A stretch of 64,000 nt of DNA, taken from contig OZ024718.1 in assembly GCA_964016875.1 (NCBI GenBank), positions 873,001 through 937,000 of the forward strand, in the 5' to 3' direction. The position numbers and the translations under genes are program-made. The DNA comes from Fallopia convolvulus (lineage: Eukaryota > Streptophyta > Magnoliopsida > Caryophyllales > Polygonaceae). Below the pieces are notes generated by a model that worked only from the letters and a program-made list of their open reading frames with translations, was not told the origin of the DNA and ran no database searches. Of the stretch, positions 8,906 to 20,975 are shown piece by piece (the stretch's first letter is position 1; every line of letters starts with the position of its first letter).

Positions 8906-11900
8906 ACCACTTTATACTGTAAATAGCATCATCTCACATGAAGATCAAATATATCGAATCTAGCTATAGAAAAAGATCCCGACCAAGAGAGATTTTTCAA
9001 TCCCATTTCTGTACTATGCATCTCCTATATATATAGCATTGACAAATCCTCGATTTGTCAAAATAGGCGATGTGGGAGAGAATATTGCAATGACATGGCA
9101 CCACTTCATTGGACCATTTAATCATGCAACTTGCACACATTCATCCGTTCTCCATTTGATGAATTCTCCATGTGGTCTGGATACGATCATATACTTGCAT
9201 ATATAGCCTCTTGGGCCTAATGGGCTGGAATATGCTTATTTGGGCCAGTTTTAAGAGATTGTTTGGGCCGGTTTTAAGAGATTGTTTGGGCCAAGCCCAC
9301 CCCTTTTGTTCACTCGTTTGAAATAGGCACACACACACATATATTGTGCATGGTCCACTTAACTTTGAGCCATTAATCCGAACGTGCATAATACTTGGAC
9401 GCATATACACAACTTGTTGTTTTATCTCTTTTCCTTCTTATACTATCGATTTGTCCTTAATTATTTAGTGATTATTTCGCGCACCATCACAACCCCTTAA
9501 CTTGGTGTACTCATTCTACGAGGACAACGAGACAATAAACAGGTGTGCATGCCTGTTGATTTTCATCTTTGAGCATCGCGATCCAAACTCGAGAGAAGGT
9601 GGAGTACGCGCACTTTGCAAAATGAAATTAAGGCCTCGCCCTTTCAAATCGAGTGTTGCCATCAACCCCGATCCTCACTCGGGTTGCGCACGCATTTGAG
9701 AGTTAGGACCTCGTCCTTAAGAGAGTTGCCACCAACCCCGAAACTATAAAAATGGCGGACATTACAACACTACCCTCTTAAAAGTAGTTTCGTCCCCGAA
9801 ACTAGAAAGAACTAGAGTTACGAGAAAAGAAAAAGAAAATGCTCACACACGACTCACTCTACAAGCGGAAAGCACAAGCTTGTAGTACCCCCTCAAAAAT
9901 AACGTTTCACCATATCCTTTGATGAAATTTCCTCAATTGCAAAAGCGAACATGTCTTTCAGAGATATTCGGAGAGAAGCTTGTCACTCACGAGGAATCTG
10001 TCATCCTTTTGTCGTTAGGGCAACATGCGACTTTTGTCGACCTTGAGTAATCAACAATCCTTTGTCAGGTTAGAGTAAGATGCTCACGACTATCTCGGGT
10101 TTGAGAAAAATCTTATCACTTTGGATTCACTAACGGCATAAGCATCCTTTGCTTTAACTAAGGTTGGGAGGGCACAAAAGAAACAAATAAAGAACTACTG
10201 ATGTGCCATTTTCCTCAAGGAGTTGTTACATAGTAAGTTCCGGAAAGGTGTTCACAAGTGAATCTTATGTGGTTTAGACAAACCATGCAGAAAAAGGATC
10301 CCCTTCAAAATCCATTGAACTTATTAGCGAAGTAGGGGATTGATACAATATATACCTATACCAAGTTATAACACGATTCCTTTTCTTAAAAAAAAGAATG
10401 CATTTATGCAAGAAGTTCCCTTTCTCGGTTCTTGCGGAACACGTGTCCATATAGAGGTATTTATCCTTTTAGGCACTCTTTTGCCTTGAGTTGACACAAT
10501 CCGCGGTTTACGGCTAAACTCTAACATTCACACATCGAGGTCTTGGTTAGTTGAGTGGTTTTACAAACCGGCTTGGGCCTAACACGTGGAAATCATGTGC
10601 TATCCTTTCCTGACATACGAGATTAGAATAAGCATTCTAGTTGAATAAAGCATCAGAGGGTCGCAGAAAAGCAAATAGGGGAATGACTAATATGTTATGC
10701 AAGCGAGAACAAAGTCGTGCCTAGAGGACACGGGCACTAAAACTTGTATTTATCTAAAAAACTCAACGTCTAATCTTCTAACAACATAAAAAATTATCCT
10801 TGAGAACACAAAAAATGTGAGAGTTTATTGCTATATGGGTGTAATTTTAAAATCTAAGAGCTCATTGTTAAATGGACCTAATTTTAAAATCTGAGTTGTC
10901 TGCTAAACGGGTCTTTTACTAAAAAAAAAGCTTAGTGATGAAAATATATATATTAATTACTCTGATCATGTGTTTTAACAAAAAAAAAGGCTAATTGCAC
11001 ACCTTTTGTTCGCCTAATTACATTGACTGTTGACCTTCTATTTTAAATGCAAAAATACAATGCTCTAAGTATAACCACATACTGCATGTTGGGTTGGTCA
11101 TGTGTTTTAACTTTTAACAAATTAAAAACCATTGATGACAAAATATATATTAATCACTTTGGATGTTGGTCCGATCATGTGTTTTAACCAAAAAAACGGT
11201 TGTTGACATTTTGTTATAATTGCAAACATATATACATTTATATTATCACTTTCTAATAATATTTCAACATACTAGCTATGAAGCACCCATCTAATTAATT
11301 TGCAACACTCTTTTTCCTATTGTACCCTTGTTTAAATAGCTTAAAATTATCCATTTTTTCCTCTTTTTCCTTCACATTCTCTCGTCTTTGTACTACCATT
11401 GGCCTATATTCTTCATGCCTCATATATTAACAATCAATTTGTCTTATTACTTCGAGCATATCAAAATTGAAATTAAATTTGATGTGCTAATAGTCTCAAT
11501 TCATCGCAAGTACTTTGTTGATTCCGTCATTAAAAATTATAAGGGTTAATCTAAACCTAACCCTAGATTTGGCAAAGACGATCAAGGAAGATAGGACTTG
11601 AGAAGCCTTCGATTTTCCCCTCCACTTTATTTAGGTTTGATTTGATTTTATTTAGGTTTGATTTGATTTTTGCAAGGAAGTTTAAATGTGAAGTCTTTTG
11701 CTTTTAGGGAGCATAATTTGAAATTGTCAATGGAATTGCAAACAATTTTGTTGCCGACTTGCTATGATTGGAGTTTATCTTTTGTAGTACTTGGAGTTGA
11801 ATTGAAGGTTTGATTTTTAATTACTAGAGGAAGCCAATTTTGTGACGGTGGTGAAGGAGATGAATTGTTGAATAAGGTTATAATTTGGGTATTTAAAATT

Positions 11901-11940
11901 TTTTATAGCTTGGTGGGGTGTTTAGCCATTGTCGAAAAGG
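8906..11940. other. Intergenic, unassigned repeats
   Basis: A 26-bp unit with TTTGGGCCGGTTTTAAGAGA is directly repeated at about 9239-9292. The block 9480-10780 has a higher GC content and tandem phrases such as GTTGCCAxCAACCCCGA (about 9655 and 9727), which suggests an unplaced retroelement fragment, but I found no reverse transcriptase, integrase or LTR ends. 10780-11940 is AT-rich. Confidence 0.45.
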
Positions 11941-11973
11941 AGAACAATTGCGAAGAAGGTCTCACTGTCTATG

Positions 11974-12139
11974 TGCACATAGCTCAACGGTTGAGCCTTT
12001 TGTCAACGTGCAAGAGGTCTCGGGTTCGAGCATTCAGGACGATGGTTTGCCCTTCTTTCTTAGAATTGGTTAGTACCGTTTACGGGTGCTCTAGACTAGT
12101 CCAAGTAGTACTTAAGCTACCTTCAATCTTACCAAAAAA
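11974..12139 (+). mobile_element. tRNA-derived SINE with long target duplication
   Basis: TAGCTCAACGGTTGAGCC at 11980 resembles a tRNA/pol III A box and GGGTTCGAGC at about 12020 a B box. The 3' end carries an A-rich stretch. The flanks ATTGCGAAGAAGGTCTCACT (from 11947) and ATTGCGAAGGTCTCACTGTA (from 12140) are near-identical, the target duplication expected from LINE-driven insertion. There is no intact tRNA fold, so it is not a tRNA gene. Confidence 0.8.
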
Positions 12140-12329
12140 ATTGCGAAGGTCTCACTGTATATGGCATACTAATACTATATGTAAAAAATTGCCTCCAAAT
12201 TAAAATTACTAGCAATAAATTTACGAGTATTTGAGATATATGGCATACTAATACTATATATGTAGAGCTCATCGAGGCTAAAAACCTTTTGATACGATTC
12301 ACTAGAAGATAATAAGCCACCACCAATGA

Positions 12330-14007
12330 ATTAGAATATTACGGAGAATTAAAATTGTAGAAAGGTTGTGAAATTTTTATTATTGTAATGAATGTATTTA
12401 TACAAGAGTATACTTACATTCCAAGCTATCTTGGGCAATAAGTAATTAGGCTATAGTAGATATCTTAATTATCTTAGGATAGAATATAACTAGATAGTAT
12501 GTATTTCCGTACATTGCATATGTTTTTCTTAAATAAAATATTAATGATAAAATATTTTTCAAATTTATTTATTATCCAAGAAAAATAATCATGTAAATAC
12601 TTAAATATAAAATTTAAATAAATATTTAAAATCAATAAACTATAAAAGTTGTTTATTTAAAAAAAAATATTTTATTCGTATTATGAATTAAATTAATATC
12701 CAAAACATGATAATTTATTTAATTATGAAAATAGATAAGTAATAAGATAAAAACTTATCAATTTATTATATACATGGGACCATTTAAAAAAAAACTTAAT
12801 TATAGTGATACAAGATTGTACGTACATTACACCATTATCTTTATATTAAACTTAATTATCTAAACCTAGCATATGCATTCTATCTAAAAATAAAATAAAT
12901 ATCCTAATATTTGTATAATATATAGCATAAAAATATCTTAATAATCTTCCTATTTATCATATCCAAAAATAAAAGATTATTTTTTTTTAAATTAAGAATG
13001 AGATTTTCTATCTATTGATTATAGTGATATAATTGTACATACATTACACTATCTTTATATTAAACTTAATTATTTTGCCAAAGATTAATTTTAATAAAAG
13101 GGGTGGTGTGGTCCAATCTAAAAGCAACATGTTTCGTTTAATAATTTTTTTAACATCTTAGTATATAGTTACTAGTATGTATTCTCGTACCTTGTACGGG
13201 AATAATAAAATAATTATGTAAATGCTTAAATATAAATTTTTGTTATGATTTGCGTAAAAAGATAAGACAATTATCATATAACTAATCAAGATCTTTCATA
13301 TAAGGTAACAAATGTTTGGATTATAATAATAACCAAATTGGAGAGAATAAAAAAATATTCTAATAATCTTCCTATCTATTATATCCAAAAATAAAATATT
13401 ATTTAATAATGAGATTTTCTATCCTATATTTTAAAGACATGGATAAGAATTTATCATACCCAAAATAAAAAATTATTTTAAAAAAAAGGTGGTGCAGTCT
13501 AATCTAAAAGTAACATGTGCCGCCTAATCTAAAAATAACATCATTTTTTGAATGGAATCCAATATTTTTATCCAAAAATAAGTTACAATCTTAACCACTA
13601 AATATATCTTTTTTGAATTTTCTATATAGATATAACATTATAATATAATTTTTAAAATATCCATCTTTTACTAAGTTACAATATTATTATAAATTTCTTT
13701 CTTATCACAAAAAGAACATTATTTTTTTAATGGAATCCAATCTTTTTATCCAAAAATAATTTTTCTTTTTGTTAAATCCAGAAATAAGTTACAATCTTAA
13801 CCTCTAAATATATCTTTTTTTTTTAATTTTCTATATAGATATAACATTATAATATAATATTTAAAATATCCAATCTTTAACTAAAGAGTTGTGTCGGCCC
13901 CTACTGTGTGCGCATCTATATACTCTGCTTTTTGTTTACTTCAATCCCTAAATCCTCTCTTCTTCCTCTTTGAAAACCCTCATCTCGATCGATCGAACCA
14001 TCCATCC
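12330..14007. repeat. AT-rich DNA with internal duplications upstream of the E2 gene
   Basis: Two large repeats stand out. One covers about 13545-13690 and again 13725-13885 (shared AATGGAATCCAAT...TTTTATCCAAAAATAA and CTATATAGATATAACATTAT), the second copy with about 28 extra bases. The other covers about 12926-13014 and 13350-13422 (shared TAATCTTCCTAT, ATATCCAAAAATAAAA and AATGAGATTTTCTATC). No coding sequence was recognised until the E2 gene. Confidence 0.55.
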
Positions 14008-16413
14008 ATGGGATCTCAATCTCAAGCAACGCTTCTCCTCCAAAAGCAGCTGAGAGGTTTGTATACTAAAACTTTGATAGCAAGATCATTCAATACCGAA
14101 TCTTGTTTTGATTTCCTTGTTCGTGATTTTGATTGGGTTTTTGACGGATTATTTTGCTTGTTATTGCGCCTTTTCTTGTTAGATCTCTGTAAACGCCCGG
14201 TGGATGGGTTCTCGGCGGGATTGGTTGATGAAAGCAACGTCTTTGAATGGAGTGTTACAATTATTGGCCCTCCTGAAACTCTCTAGTGAGTTAAATTTTG
14301 GGGGTTTTAGTCGATTGGGAACTTGAATTTTGCTCTCTTGGTTTCTATTGGGTTGGATTTGAATGGAATTATTGGTTGCAATTCTGATTGCTCTCGTGTG
14401 GTTTTGTTCGGTCAAATTATAATTTGATTGCTTTTCATCTTGTTTGTGGGTTTAATTTTGTCTTTGATTGGCTTTTAGGGTTTGCAATTTCATGATTGAG
14501 CAAGTAATATTGTTGTTGATGTCTGGTTGAATTAAAGATTGGATTTTTAACTATCTAAACCTTCTTTGTTGATGGATTTTGTTTGGGGCTGGGTTCTTGA
14601 TTAGTAGGAACAATGTAGTTAGTCAATTAGAAATCTGATTCAAGGTCTATGAATTTGGGAGAAATAGATTGGAATGCTTGATTGATCTAGTTAGGTTTGA
14701 TTTTTCTGTATAGGATTAAAATTAGCATTGTTCTTCAAATTGATTGGGCTTTTAGGGTTTGAAATTGCAGGTGTTCTAGTTTATTTTCATGATTGGGCAA
14801 GTATTATTGTTGTTGTTGTCTGGGTGTTTTAAAGATTGGATTTTTAACTATCTAAACCTTCTTTGTTTATGGATTTTGTTTGGGGATGGGTTCTTGATTT
14901 GTAGTACCAATGTGAGTAGTCAATTGAGAATCTGATTCAGGGTCTATGAATTTAGGAGAAATAGATTGGAATGCATTGAAGGAAGTGACAATAATAGTTT
15001 GACTAAACAACAGATGAAAGCTTTTTTTTTGTTATGAAAATTCTTACTTGTGCAAATCAAAGAATAATAAAGGGATGGATTTAGATCTACGAGAAGGGCC
15101 GTCTACATAGCAGAAAGTGAAACTATGAACAGAAAGTTGGTGAAGATACTACCACACATTGAATAAGTTCATATCTGATTGAGATTAATTTATCATGAAG
15201 CTGATGTGTTGCCAAATAGTTCATTCACGCCTTCCTTTTTTTCATATATATGAAAACCGCGATATCCTCTTGTATTTGCAGTGATGGAGGATTCTTCAAT
15301 GCAATAATGAGTTTCCCATCTAATTATCCCAATAGCCCACCAACTGTAAGGTTTACATCAGAGTTATGGCATCCTAATGGTATGTTATCATCCCCTTTCT
15401 TAGTTATGAATAATGTTCAATGAAAACTGATGTGTTTTCTATTAGATAGAGAACTCAATACTGTCTTCTTATATAACATTGTTCTTTGTTGATAGTTTAT
15501 TCTGATGGGAAGGTTTGCATTTCAATCCTTCATCCACCTGGTGATGATCCAAATGGATATGAGCTTGCAAGTGAGCGTTGGTCTCCAGTCCATACGGTAA
15601 GAGTTCGGCATTTTAGGCCTTCTTGTTGTGTGATGTATTTGAGTCAAGTACACCATGATGATCATTGGCTTGTATTGTTTTAAGACTAGAATGCCTTTCT
15701 TCAATTTTGTTGAGCTTTTGCCTGTTTGAACGGTTGCCGTTGTGTATTGGAAGTAAATGATTGGCTTTGAAGTTGGAATAGGTTGCATATATTGAAAATA
15801 CAACTTTATATCAGAAGCTGTCTTTGAATTTGGTATTCAAAAGAAATGAAATTGTAGACAATCATGAGCCAAGGTTAAATACATGATATCTGTTGAACAT
15901 GTATTCATGATGATAGACAATTGAAATAAAAATTATACAATGGGTTTTTCGAACATGGTAAGATTGATAAAGTAGCTTATATGCAATTTCAGTAGCTTTA
16001 GGTTAAATTGAAATTTACCTCTCTGTGCTATAAGGAAGCACTAGATGTTTCTTAAAGCACTAATATTCTCGGTATTGAACATGATGATGCATTGTAGAAA
16101 TTGGGTACCTTTGCATTATGTCATACATCACAATTTTGTACATGATTCAATGGTATATTGAAATTGCAGGTCGAAAGCATAGTTTTAAGCATCATATCAA
16201 TGCTTTCAAGCCCTAATGATGAATCCCCGGCAAACGTTGAAGCTGCGGTAAGTAGAGCATTGTTTTCATCACATTCCTTATTGCATTCTTGTAAACTTTG
16301 CATTTAAGTTTTGGTCAAATTTCTACAATCTGCAGAAAGAATGGAGAGAAAATAGGGACGAATTCAAGCGAAGAGTAAGCCGTTGTGTGAGGAAATCTCA
16401 AGAAATGGTATGA
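14008..16413 (+). CDS. UBC7/UBC14-like: Ubiquitin-conjugating enzyme E2, UBC7/13/14 (UBE2G) type
   Basis: Six exons (14008-14056, 14183-14285, 15282-15379, 15496-15596, 16170-16247, 16336-16413) join in phase, all with GT-AG introns, to give 168 residues, the normal length for the group. The product takes ubiquitin from E1 on its active-site cysteine and passes it to E3-bound substrates; the UBE2G group is known for Lys48 chains and ER-associated degradation. HPN is at residues 81-83 and the catalytic Cys at 91 in DGKVCISIL. The acidic loop that marks this group, HPPGDDPNGYELASERW, follows from residue 96. The start MGSQSQATLLLQKQL matches the family N-terminus. Tail CVRKSQEMV ends normally. 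All core residues look intact, so it is probably functional. Confidence 0.93.
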
Positions 16414-17968
16414 TTGAGCTAGCCAGACAAATTTGGTATTTATCTGAATGATTCAAGGGCATTTATCAGAATGATTCCTGTAAAATTTAAACCAAGCCTC
16501 ATCCTTCTTCTTCCTAATCTTTTGATCTCCTTCAATTTTATATTAACATTTAACCGCTGTCTTATACAATAGTTTCAAACAAATTCATTAACTCTAGATG
16601 GATATGTGATTGCTGTTGGTAATTTAATCTTTGTTTGCTATGGATTTCTTGGCTTGTGATTTTTGTATCAGGGTGAATGAATGGACAGGTCTTTTAGTTG
16701 CATTTTTACTGTGTTTTTTACAGTGCAAAATACAAAGTGTAACAAAAAATTTACATTATGGGTTGAAATTATTGATTTTGGAATTTTGGTTTCATATTTA
16801 TAATTTAAGTTTTTGAAAAGCTATATTGTTTGATATTTCAAAATGTCTTCCATGATGTTTTAATTTGAGATTTTCTTTCTTTTCAATTCCACCTTTACTT
16901 AAGATTTTTTTTTTATATAATTCATGTACATCCTATGAACCAAATTAATAAAAACCTTAGATATTCTAGTTACTAACAATATTATAATGATTTAATAAAA
17001 TTCAAACTATGATTATGAATAAAGAGAATAATCTTTAAAGATGTACACTAAGATTTACACAAATCACCTCATAGACTCATAGTGTAATCATAGACTTCTA
17101 ATTAAACGAAGTTAGTTGTTTAAAAAGTAAACACAGCTAATTAAACAAAGTTGTTATTGGTACTTGACTATATATTTTTTTGTTCAACTTTAGTCATCTT
17201 CCTTTGATTAGAATGGTTTAATGTTCTACTTGTCAAATGGTTATAATTCTCTTCCTTCGTTATAATGGTCTAAGTGTTTTTTATGAACTAAAAAATACCA
17301 ATATTAGTTTATAGCGAATAGCCAATGGCCCAATGACTATTAATAGGGAAGAAAGAAAGACAAAAATCAATATTTATAGTCCACTAAATTAAAGCATTTT
17401 CTCATTGTATTTGAAATTACAAATCGTCCAAAAGAAAAAATCTAAAATTTTGATGGATTTTTCTATCCTATACCTAAGTGTAAATAATAACCTTGTGTGA
17501 TTAGAAGGATTTAGTTAAGTATTTTTTAAGATTATTTAACATTTTGCAATAGATTTTTTTAGGGTTTAGTTTCGAAAATGTGTATTATGTTAATAATGTG
17601 CAATCAGATTTTGATGGGCCATAATGATTTGTAGTGAGGAAAGTATTCCTTCAATCTTGATAATCATTAACTTTGAAAAAAAAATCTAACTTACAAGAGT
17701 CTTTCTAATATACTCATGTCCATAGAGCATCAATAATTTAAAGTTGAAAAATTAGAAATTATTAATGTGTTCCTTTGACAAACCTTAGAAAAAGCCAAGT
17801 GATAAATCGGCTAAATTCAAAAACTTCTGTTCTAATGTGTTCAATGTAGAAAGCAACTATAAGAAGTTTGGTATGGCCAAAATAAGCATTTTTTCTATTT
17901 TTTCATTGCTAAATCTATTAAACTTTAGCACTGACCAATAAGTATAAGATAAAATCGACGTCAAAACT
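16414..17968. other. Intergenic, AT-rich, nothing recognised
   Basis: The first few hundred bases should hold the 3' UTR of the E2 gene. The rest is AT-rich with only short frames and no bounded repeat that I could see. Confidence 0.5.
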
Positions 17969-17973
17969 ATACC

Positions 17974-18804
17974 TGATGAAACCCGAAATAAAACGTCGCT
18001 AAAAGACAAGAAACGAGATTCTATTATTCGATTGTGCAAACACTTGCTCTTTATTTATTGTTTTCTTACAACGAGGTTACAAACAAACGAGGTTTACAAG
18101 CCAACGAGGTTTACAATCAGAACGAGGTTTACACCTTAGACCTCCTAAGCGTATTTGAGATCTCGATCTAACAGGGTTCGAGATCTCCTAATCACTACGA
18201 GATTCTACTATCCACAGGCCGCTTGACGGACTCCGGTAGCGAGGTTGAGCTTCGAGTTCGAGTGTGGTGATGATGGCTTGCGAGGTAGAGCAGCGAGGTC
18301 TTTGGCGTGAGCGAGAGTTCTCTGTGTGACTTGAAGTCTTTTTGTGGACTTCACTTGTCTATAGCGAGGTCTTTTGACGATGCTTCAACACGTCAATCTT
18401 CAACGATCAAGATAGTTCTTGAGTTCAAGATGTTTTTCGACCCTCTTCCATTTACGAGGTTCTTCTCCTTTTATAGAGAATTGAGGAGCCGGGTTTTGGT
18501 TATTGCTCGATGTGGGACGCCCGAGATCAGGGCTTCTGATTGGTCCGGGGGTGAGGCAGCCGACGATTGGTTGGGAGGAACGGTGCCAGCTAAGTGGTCG
18601 AGCCGGGCGGGGATGTCAGCTAAGTCGGTGACGAGGTTTGGACCTCGTCGCCGAGGTTCAGACCTCGCGTGGATAAGGGTTTTGTTAAAATAAAAAAGGA
18701 GGGCATGGTTGTGGGCCCCGGAATCCACCTTGGGAATCCCGTCGGGCCCGCTTGTTCCTCGTACCCCGGGCCCACTTCCTGTTCTACCATTTTGAGCACC
18801 ATCA
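17974..18804. mobile_element. Solo LTR, 831 bp, with 5-bp TSD ATACC
   Basis: The ends are TGATGAAACCC and GAGCACCATCA, flanked on both sides by ATACC (17969-17973 and 18805-18809). Near the left end ACGAGGTTTACAA is tandemly repeated four times (about 18070-18135). The GC-rich right half contains frames over 100 codons on both strands, but they show no gag or pol motifs. This is a solo LTR of about the same length as that at 2.08 kb but of different sequence. Confidence 0.88.
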
Positions 18805-18809
18805 ATACC

Positions 18810-19306
18810 CAAATCCCGATTTTTTTATAAGGAAAGGAATTCAAAGTACCAGACATGTTTGACAGATTGAGAAATCGAGATGAAACTCGGTAACCAAACA
18901 AACCGAAAACCAAAAAGAAGCCAACAAAAACAGAGAACAAGGTAAATAAGCAACAAACACTGAGCAAGGAAGCCAAAGAGACTTGAGTCCAGGTTGGAGA
19001 AAAGTACTTCCGCAGGCTAATAGAGGACTAACACAGGCGTATAGGATCGTCGGAGAGTAAGATAACAGTAAGCCAACTCGAGGAGGTCCAACGATACGCT
19101 TGAAAAAGCACAGAAAACACACCACCGGACAACACTGAAACATCATCTCGAACCACGAAGCAAATCACGAACTTTAACCGGAATCTAAGACAAACGAAAA
19201 TCTTAAACAAGATTGCTAAGACACTACTTTTATTAGATAAAAGAGTAATATTTTGACATTGGGAATTTCCCAAAATTTTGATGGAAATTATATGAATACA
19301 CAAAAC
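18810..19306. other. Intergenic, nothing recognised
   Basis: Moderately AT-rich DNA with minus-strand frames of 100-140 codons. Composition and lack of any family motif argue against coding. Confidence 0.45.
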
Positions 19307-19760
19307 TAGACATGTCAAAACTTGACTTGACCCGACCTGCCTGAAGTTTTTTGAGTTGAAACCCAACTTGAAAATCAATGGGTCAAGAACGACCCGAACC
19401 CGATCAACCCGGGAAAAACTAGGTTGGGTCACCAACCCATGGGTTGACCCGACCAACCCGATAAAGTATTGTTTTAATTAACTTAAATACTTTACTATTA
19501 AATTTATATAAATTTGTATTTATATTATTAAATATTAATTTAACATAATATAATAATAGTTATTTTAAGAAACATAAAATAAAGATTAATAAAATTGAAG
19601 ATCGTGATCCGTTGGATTAACCTAAACCCGTACCAAACCTATAACAACCCGACTTCATCAAACCCGAAATTTAGCGACCCATGACATGTTTTGACACGAA
19701 TCCGATTAATCTAAACCCGAACCCGACCCGCTCGACCCATTTGATAGGTTTTATGGCCAA
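19307..19760. mobile_element. Second copy of the ACCCGACCCG-rich MITE family (right end degraded)
   Basis: It starts TAGACATGTCAAAAC, which is the inverted form of the right end of the 6.3-kb element, and has the same GACCCGAACCCGA runs flanking an AT-rich middle. The right end near 19750-19760 is too diverged for me to place a duplication with confidence (CACAAAAC on the left, GCCAAAAC on the right). Confidence 0.6.
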
Positions 19761-20103
19761 AACCCTCGTAACATGAAAGTTATGTTGCCCTTATCTCTTT
19801 TTGTTTAAAAAGGCAAAAAAAAAACATAAAAAGTTGTCAGAAAAAAAAAGTGAAAAATGAAAATAAAAATTCTTTCACGAGAAAAGAAAAAAGAAAAAGA
19901 AAAAGCAGAACAATGAAAATGGAAAAGAAACCATTCTCTCTTCTCTCTGCCCTCTGTCTCTTCTCTCCCTTTTCCGCCATTTCTCTCCACTCCCCGTGAC
20001 CTCCTTTATCTCCTCCTCCTTCAGATCAAACTCCTCAAATTCATGAATCCAATCCATCGCCACTGTTTCTCCTCCTCCTTCTCCTCTCCTCGCTTCGCCG
20101 CCG

Positions 20104-20975
20104 ATGCGGTCCCCGCAGTCCATGCGCCGTAACGGCGAAGCCTCAATCGGAACTCCATCCTCCTCCCCACGCCCCCGCCTCCCTCCTCCGGTACCTCTAA
20201 CGGCGACTCCAAGCCCTCACCCGACCTTCCACTCCACCGTCTCCTTGCAGAAGCTCCGCCGCTTCAACTCCCTCGTCCTCGTCTTCCGCGTCGTCACCTT
20301 CATCTTCTCCCTCTCTTCCTCCGTCTTCATGCTCACGAACTCCCGCTCGAGCTCCGACTCCGCATCTCTCCACTGGTCCGATTTCGACGCCTTCAGGTAC
20401 GTACGCTTTCAACTTTTGCCTTTTCGCAATTTCGCTCGAATTCGGTGACGGATTGGAAAAGGAGATCGGAAATTGAAGCGAGATTAACAGGTTTGTGCTC
20501 GCCGCCGGAGCGATTGTGGCGTTGTACTCGCTCTTCGAAATGGTGGCCTCCGTTTGGGAGATCACGAGGGGATCCACTCTACTGCCTGAATTCCTACAAG
20601 TCTGGTTCGATTTCGGCCACGATCAGGCAAATCCAAATCCCTAATTTTTCGAATTTTGAAATCCCTAGCTTTGAGCGTTTTCGAATTTTGAAAAATCTCT
20701 CTTGCGCGGCAACTATTCACAATACGCTGCGTTTTGAGTGATTGTTGTTGCAGGTGTTCGCGTACATGCTGTTGTCGGCGGAGTCGGCCGGGACGGCGCT
20801 GGCGAAGACGCTGAAGAGGACGGCCACGTGTACGGCCACGGGCTCGTTCTGCTTGCAATCGGACATATCCGTGGCCCTTGGATTCGCCGGCTTCGTCTTC
20901 TTGGCGTTCTCTTCTCTTCTCTCTGGTTATCGAGTAGTTTCTTTCATCCTCAATGGCACTCGATTTCACTTCTGA
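20104..20975 (+). CDS. CASP-like protein (CASPL4A type), four-helix membrane protein
   Basis: Three exons (20104-20396, 20491-20626, 20754-20975) give 216 residues. CASP-like proteins sit in the plasma membrane; CASPs themselves scaffold the Casparian strip, and CASPLs have broader, less defined roles. A proline- and serine-rich cytosolic N-terminus (1-50) precedes four membrane spans at about 56-77, 99-122, 137-160 and 181-205. The family's buried arginine is seen at 62 (LVFRVVTF) and the aspartate before span 3 at 142 (DQVFAYMLLSA). Intron 2 starts GC rather than GT (CAG|GCAAAT); the protein reads continuously only with that donor. A long TC-rich 5' region precedes the ATG. Subgroup assignment is from the N-terminus and TM2 pattern. 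Confidence 0.85.

Noticed and set aside
9480..10780. Possible LTR retrotransposon
   Set aside because: Base composition differs from the flanks, but no LTR ends, target duplication or pol motifs were found.
11980..12030. Possible tRNA gene
   Set aside because: A and B boxes are present, but no cloverleaf can be formed and the insert has SINE-type flanking duplications.
18307..18812. Frames of 113-128 codons on both strands
   Set aside because: They lie inside a solo LTR and show no family motif.
20197..20577. 126-codon minus-strand frame
   Set aside because: It is antisense to exons 1 and 2 of the CASPL gene, whose own frame, splice sites and membrane pattern fit a known family.
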